Source: Chrysomallon squamiferum (taxonomy: Eukaryota > Mollusca > Gastropoda > Neomphalida > Peltospiridae). Taken from it: 25,000 bases of DNA. Location: positions 17,886,956-17,911,955 of the forward strand of contig CM022671.1 of assembly GCA_012295275.1 (NCBI GenBank). The letters are read 5' to 3'. Below, in pieces: positions 1 through 14,572 of the stretch. The position numbers were made by a program, and so were the translations under genes. The stretch's first letter is position 1, and every line of letters begins with the position of its first letter. Under the pieces are notes generated by a model. That model worked only from the letters and a program-made list of their open reading frames with translations, was not told where the DNA came from and searched no databases.

Positions 1-88
1 GAGAAATTTGATGCTGCATCATCTTTATTGTCGACAACAATTAGCATCACTATTTATCAGATACGGAACTTGTATATTTATTTACCTC

Positions 89-120
<32 letters not shown>

Positions 121-127
121 CCCCAAG

Positions 128-2931
<2,804 letters not shown>

Positions 2932-4683
2932 TCAGCTACGACGACGTTTTAGATAACGGAATTCTCGAAACTGTTCGGAGGTCATCGCAGATGTGTTTTA
3001 ACATGCATCACAACTGGCGAATCTAACAAATGAATGCACAAGTGTTTTGACTATTATCAGGGAAAATCGTTCTTTAGTTTTAAGCCTTTGTTTGAAATGA
3101 ATGAATGATAAAATTAACATTAAAAAAAGAAAAAAAGAAGAAGAAAAGAAAAGAAAAATAGATATGTTAGATAATCTTCATCAGCGTTTTTCTCATGTTT
3201 ATCAAAAGTCTAAAGTGCAGGTACCAGTTAAGCAAAAAAAAAAAAAAAAATGTTGAGTTGTCGTTAGTGATTATAACCGGAAGACTAGTGGCGCCCTCGT
3301 TCACGGTATCTGCATAATGTTTTGAATACAAAGCGATTTTTTTCATTTATATCCAGTTTTTTTTTTTTTTTTTTTTAATTTAACATGAAACAAAATTACT
3401 ACTTCTAGTACTTTTACTATTACTACTACATCTACTACCACTATGACTACGAATTTATTATTATATAAATTTGTATGTTAAAAACTGTATTTTGCATAGA
3501 CTTTAAAAGTATTACGAAACGGGGAACGAAGCGAGGGTTCACGTCGTTAATTTTGTATGTAACGACTGACTTGATAACGGCTGTTTGTGAATTAAATGTC
3601 TGTTGTGTTACATAATTCGAAATTTTCCGAGTTTTGTATATTTTTATTGTTTATATGTAGATATTAAAATTCAGTGTGTATTTAGATAGAATTTTCTAGA
3701 TGTACAGTTAGAAAGGTATTTAGGAAAACAGTTGCATTATGGTCGATCACGTTTACTATGCATTTGTAGGTAAATGCAATTTGTAGATCATGTTTTGAAA
3801 CACACACACACACACACATATTAAATATGGACGAAGTTGTTTCCGATTTTGTCGGGTTTTATTCGTACATTTTAAAGTGGCTTTGTGAACTGATGCAAGG
3901 GAAATTATTGGTTTAAAGAAACACCCAAACACAAAAGCTTAAGTACATAACAGTGCAAACACACACACAAAAACAACAACAACAACAAAAAACAACATAT
4001 ACACGAAGCAAATATACACAGAAAGATATAGACACATAAACTCAAGCATGAGAAACATAGATAAGAAACCCGCAAACCACACTCATAAACATGTAGACAG
4101 ACAGAAACACATACATAGATATACAGACGCACCTACAAATATAAATGTATTACCATTCAGCCACAGACACACACATAAATACGTAACGCAAAGCACACAC
4201 TCAATCATCAAAGTTTCATGGACATACATGTACACATATCCAATCTTTATCTTTAATGCAATTCTAGCTGACACCGTTTAGTGTGTTGTTTTTTTTTTCG
4301 TTTTTTTTTTTTTTTTTTTTTGGAGAGTAGGTAATTTTTTATTATTATTATTATTATTAAAACATTTCGTAATTATGTATAATGAACAAAATAGTACTGA
4401 ATTACCTCTAGTTTTAAGATATGTATATGTATATATATATATATATATAATTTTTACGTGAACACGTGATACTATCTACTCAAAGAAGAAACATATTAGT
4501 ATAGAAATTAGAAGTAGACCAAAATTACTATTCAAGTGAGAACAAGAAGAATTTTGCACATGTTAATTAATTACGTATGAGATATAATGAAAAGTTTGAA
4601 CTGTTTCAAGGTAACAACAAACGTAAGTTGTGCACGACGTAAAAAACTTGGAATTTATTTAAAATGTACCCAAGGAAAATACG

Positions 4684-4689
4684 AATAAA
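4684..4689 (+). promoter_or_regulatory. Candidate poly(A) signal AATAAA (proximal)
   Basis: AATAAA about 1.75 kb after the SLC6 stop codon. A T- and TTG-rich stretch follows at about 4720-4797. It is an alternative to the signal at 5065. Confidence 0.35.
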
Positions 4690-4853
4690 TGGTCTAACAA
4701 AATCCTTCATACTTCGAAGTTATTATTTTATTGTTGTTGGATTTTCGTTCTTCTTCTTTTTTTTTCTTTTTTCTTTTTTTTTTTTTTTTTTTTTTTTGTG
4801 ACCTATCAAAAATAAATAATATAAAAATTATAAATAACAGGGTTACAAAACAC

Positions 4854-4906
4854 CTGGACGCCGCCATTTTGAACCCTTTACGAATGGGTTACACGTTCGC
4901 GGCGGT
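4854..4906 (+). other. GC-rich hairpin candidate in the 3' UTR
   Basis: Nested inverted segments: GCCGCC (4860-4865) opposite GGCGGT (4901-4906), and inside them AACCC (4872-4876) opposite GGGTT (4886-4890) around a nine-base loop. The arms stand out in DNA that is otherwise AT-rich. No known RNA element was recognised. Confidence 0.35.
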
Positions 4907-5064
4907 CAAACACAGATATAATTCTCACCTTTATTAGTCTTCGTTATTTATTAAGTAAAAACAGTTAAAACTTAACTTGTCAGTATATTGGACCAAAGGT
5001 ACACTTTAATGTTATTTGATATAAATATATGTTTGTTTTCAATCTTTCTACCGTAAATAATATA

Positions 5065-5070
5065 AATAAA
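5065..5070 (+). promoter_or_regulatory. Candidate poly(A) signal AATAAA (distal)
   Basis: AATAAA followed, after about 20 bases, by a TG-rich stretch (5091-5113, tcttgtgttgtttttgttgt). This is the classic arrangement of hexamer, cleavage zone and GU-rich element. It is the best-placed end for the SLC6 transcript, giving a 3' UTR of roughly 2.15 kb. Confidence 0.5.
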
Positions 5071-5160
5071 AACTAGTGTATTCAAGATTTTCTTGTGTTG
5101 TTTTTGTTGTCTGGATTCGTGAAAAGTGAAAATGCAGTAGCACTAAATGCGTTTACAAGG

Positions 5161-5260
5161 TGATTCAGTTTTAAGATATTTTTTGTTAAGTTGATTCAGT
5201 ATTAAGATATTTTTTGTTAAGTTGATTCAGTATTAAGATTTTTTGTTAAGTTGATTCAGT
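5161..5260 (+). repeat. 31-bp tandem repeat, three copies plus nine bases
   Basis: Units begin tgattcagt at 5161, 5192, 5223 and 5252. The first two are 31 bases, the third 29 through a two-base loss in the ATATT segment. Each holds TTAAGAT and TTTTTGTTAAGT. The array lies just after the likely SLC6 transcript end. Confidence 0.92.
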
Positions 5261-6230
5261 ATTTATTTATTTATGTTCTTCCTTCTAAATTTACAATTTA
5301 TTTATTTATTTATTTTATTGTTATTATTATTATTATTATTATTATTTTTACTTGTCTTTATTTAATTATTTATTTAAATAATACTGCGTACTTCCTTTTT
5401 ATCCGCTCTCTCTTTACATTTATTTTCAACTCATGTTTTTAAATAGATATCGTTTTAGAGGCTCGCTCCATCTTCCGCTTTCGTTCATTTACTGTTCGTC
5501 ATCGGCAGCTAATTTCTGTGGTTACTAATATTGTATTACACGTATAAAATAGTCTTTGAGTTATATAAACATGCCTTGAAATGAACTTAAAAGATTTTTA
5601 TATAAAAAAAATATATCCATAGACAACAAAATCAATATTAATAAACCACTGCGAATATATAAATGCAATGCATACTCGGTCTAGACTAATGAATCGATAT
5701 AGCCTACGGGAAAACTGATTATTAATACACTATGTAACAAAATGGCGAAAGAAGCGACTGATAGTTCGCTCACACTTGCCCAAAGTTTTTTTTTTTTTTT
5801 TTTATTAATAATTTTCTTGCCAAATTATTAATCTTTGAAATGAGTCAGAGCCATTACTAAACCCAGAAGTTTGTACAAAATCTGTCTCCAGTACAGACTT
5901 CTCAACATTGAATAGGGAGCACTAAGCACAAATTCAATCTACAATCTACACTGGGAAAAAACGTCAAACCCCTCCTCCCAAAACAACAAAAATTAATGTA
6001 ATCGTAAAAAAATATCATAATTACAATTACCTTGGCAGCATGAGTTATATTTTAACCAAAGGCCGCCATTATTTCACACGACGGTCGTGTATGGAGCTAA
6101 CTGAAACCGAAATATCGCGAAGCAATTTGAATAGTGAAATGAACCAAGGGAAACAACTCCATTTTACTTTCTCGAAACAAATCGTCTCCCTTGACATTCT
6201 GTACGTAACTGAAAGGCATGATTAAATTAA
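5261..6230. other. Intergenic stretch, CpG-containing
   Basis: No supported gene. There is a TTTA/TTA array at about 5261-5346, several CpGs (clusters near 5450-5510 and 5740-5775), and a 15-base near-palindrome ACACGACGGTCGTGT at 6076-6090. A promoter cannot be claimed, because no gene begins nearby on either strand. Confidence 0.5.
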
Positions 6231-6268
6231 ACGGAATATTACAACAACAGTTATAGTAATAATAAACA

Positions 6269-6314
<46 letters not shown>

Positions 6315-7079
6315 TAAATTAAATTAGTAAAATTAAAATAATTAATAACAAAAAATAAATACTAACTAAAAAAAAAAACACCCAACAATAACAAATCACA
6401 GACAAAGACTGGAGGAACCAAGTTTAATAATAATAATAATTAAAAAAAAAAAAATTCAGCACACATTCATTATTTCAGATATTCTCATTTACTGCAATCT
6501 CCGAATATATCCTTGTTCAACAACTAATCTGTTTACTGTAATCACATGGTCACATTTCTGTCATATATATCTGTAACAATCTATATTTTATGACACTGCC
6601 ATCTACATAACTAGAAAAATCTAAAGTCACTTTGATCTTTACTTTTTTGTAGAAAAAAAGCAGAAACCAGAATCTAAAGTTAATATCAGTTTTCATCTGT
6701 TTTTAAATTATTATGATTCATTTTTGTTTTGATAGAATGAAGACAAAAAATATATTGTCAAAAATAAAAAATAACAATAATAAAAATATAATAAAACCTG
6801 AATGGTTCAATAATAAAAATGAAATAAAAATAAAAGGGGTCATTTAAATATTTAATTTTAATGTATGTTTGTGTGTGTATATATACATACATAGATACAG
6901 AAACACACATTGTATATATAGTTAGGACAGCACATACCAGTGTTCTTGTTATTACTTGTTTTATATATAGTAACTGGTAGACAGAAAAATATAAATTATA
7001 TATATTTTTTTTTAATATTAACATTTATTGTTATGTACTTTTTTATTTCATTATTTTTTTTTTTTTTTTCATTATTTCA

Positions 7080-7118
<39 letters not shown>

Positions 7119-7395
7119 TTTTTTTGTACTAAGGCATCTTTCATTAACTATCACTTGATTTAAACTGATAACAAAGTCATGATTATTTCTCTATGGTTAG
7201 ATGGCAGTGTGACATGACAGATTTAAAAACAGCTGATGTGAAGAGCAATACTACAGCACTCGTTTATTATACTGAGATATGACATAAGTGTGTTATATAG
7301 ATAATACCATCATATTAATAACTGTATAGGTTAAATGAGCAGGAAATAAAATATACAAAAATTTAATTTTTTTAAAGTCAAGGACTGCATATCAC

Positions 7396-7429
<34 letters not shown>

Positions 7430-7718
7430 AAATTAAGTGTCAGTTATATAATAAACCAATGGCCAAAATTAATAATTAAAAATCAAATCAAGTTAACTAG
7501 TTGAAATAGCATGAAAATCAGTACCAAGAAAAATAAATTTTCCTTTGATAATATTTACACAATACTAAAATATATGAAAATAAATATAAATTTTGGTTAC
7601 TATTTAATTATTATTATTATTAGTAGTTTATTTGTATTACTGTTGTTATTATTAGTTTAATTTTATTACCGTTGTTATATTTATTATTACTGTTATTGTT
7701 ATTATTAGTTTACTTTTA

Positions 7719-7759
<41 letters not shown>

Positions 7760-10700
7760 TACTACTGAATTTTTATTTCTATAAAAGTAAACCACACATG
7801 AATCAATTTATTTATTGTATCTTTGTACAATAATAATTTCTGAGACAGACATAAACTTTTTAAAATTTTCATATTACACATTTACTGGAGAATACTGCAT
7901 ATATTACAACTCAGTCTTAAATACTAGAATATATTATTATACTTCAAAGCATCCATAAACATACAAAATGGCAATCATATGTGTATATAAACGTAAAGCC
8001 GTATATACTTCAGTCAAAATACTTCAATTATACTTCAAATTATACTTCAAATGTATTGTTGGTATGATTGGTGTCCACACAGGTACTGAAATGTGTATTT
8101 AAATCAAAATTATAATAATTTTCAAAGTGAGCCATAAAAGTAATAGTAATAGAAAATATTTGTAAAATTTATTAGTAAATAAAGTGTAAATAATAACATG
8201 TATGTATTAACATGTATTCTGTTTAAACCAGTTTAAAAACAACAACAAAAAGACCAAAAAAAAAAAAAAGGTTATATTAATTTTTTAATATGTAAGCCAA
8301 GAATTTTATTTTGTTTTGTTCATATTATGTCATACATAAAAAATGAGAAATAAAATGTGAACAACTGTTTTAATCTTCCAGATTTTAAGTATTGTAATTT
8401 TTCAATTTAAATTTTGAATGTTAGATATGTAAAATGAAATGGTTTGAACAGAATACACTTATATACAGATAATGGAGACAAAGGGAATATGTAAATATAT
8501 AAAATAAATAAAGAAGCTCTTGCAATATAATTTTTAGCAATATACAAAGACGATTTACATGTTATATATATATATATAAACAATGTTTAAATTAATTATG
8601 CCATGAATTGATGATTTTTTGGAAATAATGGCATAAATATTTATCAAAATGTTTTAGTCTTTTTTTTTTTTTTTTTTTCTTCTTGGTTTTCATTGGCAAG
8701 CTATTTTTAAAATAACATTTAATTAAATGGTTGAGTTACCTATGTGTTGAACTTAAACTATATATAAAACTGGTATCAAATAAAATAGTAAATAAAATTA
8801 TAAAGGTGATTTTATTTGCATTAATTTTCTTTCTTTCATTGTTTTGCCATTTTCAAATTAAAAATAATTTTACAAAATTTTATGTATAATAATTTAATAA
8901 ATATATATATATATATATATATCAAGAGTTTTATAATATGGTGAACCAAATTAATAGTAAAACGATAATATTAAATATTGTTAAGATACTCAGAAAAAAA
9001 TATTGTTATTTGTAATGTTTTATCGTTGTATTTTGACAGATATTATTAGTTTATTTTCTATTTTACAAAACTATTCTAAAAAAATGCTTTTTTTTAAAGT
9101 TTTGTTTTTGTATTTCACAATGCATAATATACAGAAAAAAATGATGTATTTTTCTTTGTGAGTTTCAAATATTGATGTAAATGGATGACATCTGATAAAA
9201 TGAACATTTTGGCAGATGCACATTATAAGAAATATTGTATAGGCCACAAAAAGTTGAGAACACCTGGATTTAAAAAAAATAAAAATAAAAATAATAAAAG
9301 TAAATATAATAAAACCTCCAGATACCTTTCAAAAGAGATTCAGAAACGATAAATATGTGTTTGGAAAATACAGGATTTCAACCTTCACCTTCACTTTAAA
9401 AACAGATAAATAAACAACCTAAATACTAATTTTAAAATTTTAATTACTCTTTTTGAAACCAACAATAAAATAACAAATAAATGTTTTGATGTTTTTATAT
9501 TCCCTTTTCTAATGATACCACATCACACATAGACATATCTTTTAAAAACACACCTGTATATACAAAATCTCACTGCATTCTCTATAGATGTGTTAAATTA
9601 ATGTCATACTTTATAATTAGCAAAGGTTGGTTTCAATAATCAAATATGTTTGTTGCTGGGCTTTTTTCAACCATATATAATATATTTAAGTTAAAAATGA
9701 TATCATTATAGATCCACTTCCAAGATCAGAAAATGCTAAATAAATATTTAACCATAAGAATTTGGTTTTGTGCACTGTACAATTAAATATTCAAAATGAA
9801 ATGATGAATACTACAAAACAAAATGTTATTTGAAATAAACAATAATAAAACACAAAATTAATTTTTAATTATTGGGAAGACATTTTATGAAAAAGACAAG
9901 ACATTTCATATTTTAAAAAAAAAAAAAAAAGAATGGAAAAAAAAGGAAAATAAAATAATAATAATAATAACTGACAGTATTAAATAATTTAAACACAGTT
10001 TTATATGCATTGTTTTGGGGTTTTTATTAAAAATAAAAATAAATATGTTTTATATGTAGGCATTTTAATGTGTTATTTTTAACAGGAGACATACAACAAC
10101 CATGAAATCATCATCAACAACAACAACAGCACTGACAACAACACACCCACACCCACACATATAATTAATCATAAAGTGATATGCTATATTACACATTACT
10201 ATATATGGTAACATGTTAATTTTAAATATAATGTGGAAGCTTGCATTTTTTTTTTATTGTGTGTAATACACTCTTAACAAAGTTATTTCTGTATTTCAGA
10301 AACATAGAAAACATTTTTTTATTTTGATGCCTGTTTTGATATCTTCACTCAATCTGAGATCTGCAAACTAATAAATACGTATCATAGTATTTATTTAATT
10401 AAGTATTTATTTATTATTATTAGTCTGCACTTAATTATGTTAATTAAATAATGAGAGTACAGCCCTAATGCCAGGAGAATAAAGTAATAAATTATTACTG
10501 TATTAATTAGATAAAACAATAGATGATGGAACATTTATATTTACTGATAATAAAGAAATAAAAAAATTACCAAAAAAAAAAATATAAATAATGAAAAAAT
10601 AATAATAATAAATATATATAAAAAAAAAGAAGCAATTATGATGATGAAATGAAAAAAAAAAAAGACTTTTGATAATTTAAAAAAAGAGAAAAAAAAAGAA

Positions 10701-10762
10701 TTAGAAGAAAACAAAAGAAAAACATAATTTAAAACAAATTTAATGACATAAGATTTTATTAA

Positions 10763-10765
<3 letters not shown>

Positions 10766-10806
<41 letters not shown>
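10766..10806 (+). repeat. Poly(A) run of 41
   Basis: An unbroken A run within an A-rich 250-base stretch. No protein-like or high-complexity sequence adjoins it on the 5' side, so it is not evidence of a processed retrocopy. Confidence 0.95.
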
Positions 10807-10808
<2 letters not shown>

Positions 10809-11299
10809 TTTATAGATATAAGCACTATATAAACTGAGGTATTTCCAAACTAGTTAAATACATACAGCCAGTTTTAAAATAAATTATTTACAAAATATCA
10901 CACGTAACACACACACCACTATATCAGTTAATAATACTTGCTGTATTTTCTGCAAAATGGAATGATTAATATGAACATGTTTTTACATAACCCTTTTTTA
11001 AATTAGAATTAATTTATATTTTGTAACATGTATTTTCTCACACAGAACACTTTTCCAGTCATTCTATATAATACATCCGAACCTCTGTTAACCAGCCACC
11101 TGTGTTATACTCTGTGTATTCCTACATTCCAAAATCACTCAACTGAATTAATTTTCAAAAATATTCTGTGATTTTAGAAATATTTTTTTCAGAGGTAGTT
11201 GTGCATGAAATAAAATTGTATTTAATTTTATTTGTGATTTTTAAGTTTAAAAAAATATAATAAAACTTTAAAATTATATTGTTTTGTTTGTTGTTTTAC

Positions 11300-11338
<39 letters not shown>

Positions 11339-11520
11339 TGTTATTATTATTTAATCATCCACAAAAGTCTCTTTGTTTCCATATATAACAATAATTTATA
11401 AATTTTTGATTCAATAACCCAAAATCACCAACACCAGGACTTGCATACTTGAACCACAATGTTAACTTATAATAATACAAATACTTCAACATATCAGAAA
11501 ACTATGTATTTCACTATGAA

Positions 11521-11522
<2 letters not shown>

Positions 11523-11558
<36 letters not shown>
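11523..11558 (+). repeat. (TC)n microsatellite followed by CA repeat
   Basis: TC dinucleotides to 11558, then acacacatacac. Read on the other strand it is another GA array. Confidence 0.95.
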
Positions 11559-11565
<7 letters not shown>

Positions 11566-11967
11566 TACACAGACAACAAAGAGATTCATAAATTCATTTT
11601 GAACATTTCGTTAACATTAATTGTTGTTTACAATGCAAAATAACACACAACACACACAATAACAGATACCAAGAATTCAGCATTTTCAAGGTATTAACAA
11701 TTCTGGTGCATTTTACAACAACTAACAGATCTCTGGAATATAGAATCATTTCCTCATATCAGTGATAAAATTTCAACAATGAAATTTTAGTTACACCAAA
11801 AAACTTTTTACAGTATAGAATTTTCTTGTTTTGAAAGAAAAATACACAAAAACCATAATCGATAAATTTGAGAAAATGTGCAATTAGTTTAATACATTTT
11901 CTTAATTACCTAATTATTATACAAGATAACTGTTTGAGAGAAAAAAAAAAGCACCAATTTTAAGGTT

Positions 11968-11998
<31 letters not shown>

Positions 11999-12207
11999 AT
12001 AACTTTTTAACTTCCAGAATAACATTCCACTTACCTCCTTTGATATGTTAATGGAAAAAAAAAAACAAAATAACATGTGCTGGCCCGCCAGAGATGAAAG
12101 ACTTTGGTACGTTGTCAGATAACAAGACTAACCAGCCAACCACAATTAATTAACTAATTAATTAATTAATTAACAAACACAACAGTCTAGAACAGCAGAA
12201 CACAGCA

Positions 12208-12622
12208 TTACCTCTTGATATTGAAAAATCTCTCTTCTAAAACCCTAACCAGTCTCTCTCTCATTAAATACTTAAAGTTTTCGTACCACTGAATCAGCTT
12301 CTGTCTCCTTTTTATTTTATCTTCGTGTGTCATTACCGTCTCCTTCTCCAGGATTTCGTGCAGCTGGCTCCAGTTCTTAATGAAGATTATAGGAGCATTG
12401 AACTCCTTGAGGAGTCGGAGGGGAGCCACCTCCGAAGCACTCGAAGGCCCGCACAGCCCTGGTGTCATGACGTCCTCCACGACAGGAACGGAGCCGTATG
12501 ACATGGCTTCGTATATGCGGTAGCACTCGGTGTTGATGCCCACGGGATTCAGGGTGAGATCACTCTGAGCTAGAGCTCGCAAATAGTCTTCACGAGTTTC
12601 ATCCGATTCTTGAGGCAACCAC
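12208..12622 (-). CDS. RXYLT1: RXYLT1 last exon, with stop codon
   Basis: On the minus strand the acceptor is gctacag|G at 12622 and the frame ends in TAA at 12210-12208. The first base completes a Val codon split from the previous exon, giving PRM-V-WLPQESDETRED. The exon holds the nucleotide-sugar transferase core motif SDLTLNPVGINTECYRIYE and MSYGSVPVVED, then LRLLKEFNAPIIFIKNWSQL and a basic helical end (EKIKRRQKLIQWYENF type) finishing FFNIKR. The frame runs on upstream only as far as the intron, which is an AGT/AAT microsatellite. Confidence 0.94.
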
Positions 12623-12996
12623 CTGTAGCAGTAGTAGTAGTAGAAACAGTATTAATAATAATAATGATGAAGATGACAACGACTATGATAGTAATAGTAG
12701 TAATAGTAGTAATAATAGCAATAATAATAACAACAATAATAATAGTAATAATAATAATAATAACAATAATATTAATAACAACAACAATAATAGTAATAAT
12801 AATAATGTAACAATAACAGCAAAACCAATAAAAACCATAATAATTACATTATTAATTGCAATAATTTAATGTAATGATGTATAATGGTTATGATGATTTT
12901 GATAACAGTAATAATAGTTTAATAATATTTTAATGATAATATAATAATAATTATAATGATAATGATGATAACAATAACAATAACAATAACAATAAC

Positions 12997-13035
<39 letters not shown>

Positions 13036-14541
13036 GTACAAAAATGTTAAATTATGAATAACAATATTTTAATAAGTTATTGTACAGTGTGATACATGAT
13101 TAAAAATGTACAAATAATAAAAAAAGAAAACCAGAAAGAGGTTATTCCTTTTTGATTAGCAATAAAATATTTTTCACATGTACCTACCCTTAGGAAAGGA
13201 GAGAGAAAAATGAAAAGAGGAACATAGAGTGAAATACTTACAAACACCTAAAATTAAATAATCTTACTACCTTTATGAAACAAAATTGTGGTTTTTATGT
13301 ATAAACCCAATTTTTTTTTTTTTAAGAGAATTTCTGATTTATAAACTTACACCATACGGGGTTTGATGTAACATCGTTTTCTGTGTGGACTTCTCTCCAC
13401 TGTTTTAAGCAGCACTTCACGAGATGAATTTTTGTAAATAGTTCCCAAGAAATTACTTAAATACTTTCTATGAGTTGTTAGAGGTAGATGGGCACTGTCC
13501 ACTTTCGGAAACTCGCGATACCTGAAAAGATTGAATTACAATTGTAATTAAAATAGTAAAGATAATAATGAGTGTAATAATAAATCAATAAATAAATACT
13601 ACTACTGCTACTGCTAATATTTTTTAAAGTAATAATCATTATATTAATAATAATAAAAATAACCATAACAGTAACAATAATTAATAAATAATTGAATTAA
13701 ATAATAATAATTTTATTAATATTTTTTCCAAAATGTATTAGTTTTCCATTATCAGGAAAATATATGCTTGAAAATGAGTACTGCCCCTTTGTTGTTATTA
13801 ATCATATTGAGTTATTTCCCTTACATCAGTTTCTAACTTGGTAATAAAGTTTAAAAACAAACAACAAACATTTATATATAAATTTACAAAAACAGCTTCA
13901 ATTCAAAATGTTTTATGAAACAGTATAGTTTAATTTAACAGTGTAAATCCAAAATCATTTATCTTTAGATCTAGAGATCTTTAAAAAAACTGAATTAAAT
14001 AATATATTAAAAAATTTAAAATTTAAATATTATAATGATTTTATGACATGAAACAGATTAAATACCAATCATGTTTATAAACAAAATCGACATGTAAAAC
14101 AAATCAAGTACATATTATTTATTTTATTATTATTATTATTATTATTTTAAATTTTAAGCTGCAAATCCAGAAATATTTAACTTTTAACAAATAAAATAAA
14201 TAATACAAAATTTTAACAAATTTATTCAATCTTACGTGGCTACTCCTATTGGCCATTGGTAAAAGTCAGTGTTGTCTATATCTGGACTGTCGTACGTTAA
14301 AAAGAAAAATTTTACAGGTCCTCCCTGTGATCTGAGATAGGGTTTGAGCCAGCCATTTTTGCACTGTTCGTTTCCGAGGATAATCACTGCAGCATTTTTC
14401 AGTTTTGGCAGAGTGGGTAAGAAGTCTAGCCAGAGTTTGGCAAAGTCGACCTTCGATGTTTCACGTCCATTAAGAACAAGAACAAGGTTTTCTGTGTCTC
14501 GCGGAACTTTGCTGGGAATGACTCCCGGCCCTGTGCGGAAT
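12208..14541 (-). CDS. RXYLT1: Ribitol-5-phosphate xylosyltransferase 1 (RXYLT1/TMEM5), C-terminal part, three exons
   Basis: Gene-level entry. On the minus strand exons 14541-14236, 13521-13351 and 12622-12208 join through GT/AG sites with matching phases into 296 residues plus TAA, about the last two thirds of a protein that is about 440 residues in vertebrates. Diagnostic stretches are LVLVLNGRE, ILGNEQC, QWPIGVAT, YLSNFLGTIYKNSSRE, SDLTLNPVGINTECYRIYE and MSYGSVPVVED, all matching vertebrate TMEM5 as remembered. Known role: a Golgi type II membrane enzyme that transfers xylose from UDP-xylose to ribitol-5-phosphate on the alpha-dystroglycan core M3 O-mannosyl glycan. The C-terminal part resembles exostosin-type glycosyltransferase domains. 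The N-terminal membrane anchor and stem are not in the window. Confidence 0.93.
12623..13350 (-). other. RXYLT1 intron made largely of trinucleotide repeats
   Basis: Intron between donor gtaagt (13350-13345 on the minus strand) and acceptor at 12624-12623. It is dominated by AGT/AAT/AAC repeats (12626-12810 and 12960-13034). The acceptor lies at the very edge of the repeat, so the tract before AG is tactactactactgctac on the minus strand. Confidence 0.85.
12960..13034 (+). repeat. (AACAAT)n and (AAT)n array
   Basis: A hexanucleotide AACAAT-type stretch followed by a pure AAT/ATA run, within the last RXYLT1 intron. Confidence 0.9.
13351..13521 (-). CDS. RXYLT1: RXYLT1 internal exon
   Basis: Minus-strand acceptor cttttcag|G at 13521 and donor ATGGT|gtaagt at 13351. 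A second possible donor two bases earlier would throw the next exon out of frame, which fixes this one. It begins by completing the Thr of GVAT, then YREFPKV, and contains YLSNFLGTIYKNSSRE, a block strongly conserved in TMEM5, ending RCYIKPRM. The exon has 56 whole codons and split codons at both ends. Confidence 0.92.
13522..14235 (-). other. RXYLT1 intron, AT-rich
   Basis: Intron from donor gtaagatt (14235) to acceptor cttttcag (13522), dominated by A/T with TAA/ATT arrays. Nothing else is seen. Confidence 0.85.
14236..14541 (-). CDS. RXYLT1: RXYLT1 exon, first one present in the window
   Basis: Minus-strand acceptor gttttcacag|A at 14541 and donor GCCAC|gtaag at 14236. The exon carries 101 whole codons: FRTGPGVIPSK, LVLVLNGRE, FAKLWLDFLPTLPKLKN, AAVIILGNEQC, WLKPYLRSQGG, FFLTYDSPD and QWPIGVA. 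The stretch starting at TGPGVIP corresponds to about residue 150 of the vertebrate protein. It begins with the last base of a split codon, so at least one further coding exon must lie upstream, to the right. Confidence 0.92.
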
Positions 14542-14572
14542 CTGTGAAAACAAAAATAAATAAATTAAAAAA

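Larger units (their letters stand above)
2932..5087 (+). other. Probable 3' UTR of the SLC6 gene
   Basis: No ORF of coding character follows the TAG. The stretch is CpG-containing, with A and T runs, a short CA array (about 3800-3818), a CA/ATA-rich stretch (about 3955-4210) and long T runs (about 4270-4321, 4746-4797). The 3' end is placed by the candidate poly(A) signal at 5065. An earlier end after 4684 is possible. Confidence 0.5.
6231..12050. other. Intergenic stretch, extremely AT-rich and CpG-poor
   Basis: About 5.8 kb between the two converging genes, the right end likely including RXYLT1 3' UTR. It is filled with AAT/ATT arrays (6271-6311, 7085-7119, 7397-7427, 7721-7759, 11299-11337), AT tracts (8563-8578, 8899-8922), a run of 41 adenines (10766-10806) and (TC)n at 11523-11558. 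All open frames here are homopolymer or simple-repeat translations. No gene, RNA gene or mobile element is recognised. Confidence 0.6.

Noticed and set aside
4083-4281. Three overlapping frames on both strands around CA/ATA-rich sequence
   Set aside because: Composition follows the CACA/ATACA repeats; no domain, no codon bias, and it lies in the probable 3' UTR.
6040-6225. 61-codon plus-strand frame beginning MSYILTKGRHYF
   Set aside because: Looks moderately protein-like, but there is no family match, no promoter, no splice context and it is isolated. Chance cannot be excluded.
10541-10825. Phe-rich minus-strand frame of 94 codons
   Set aside because: Produced by poly(A) and A-rich DNA; no natural protein character.
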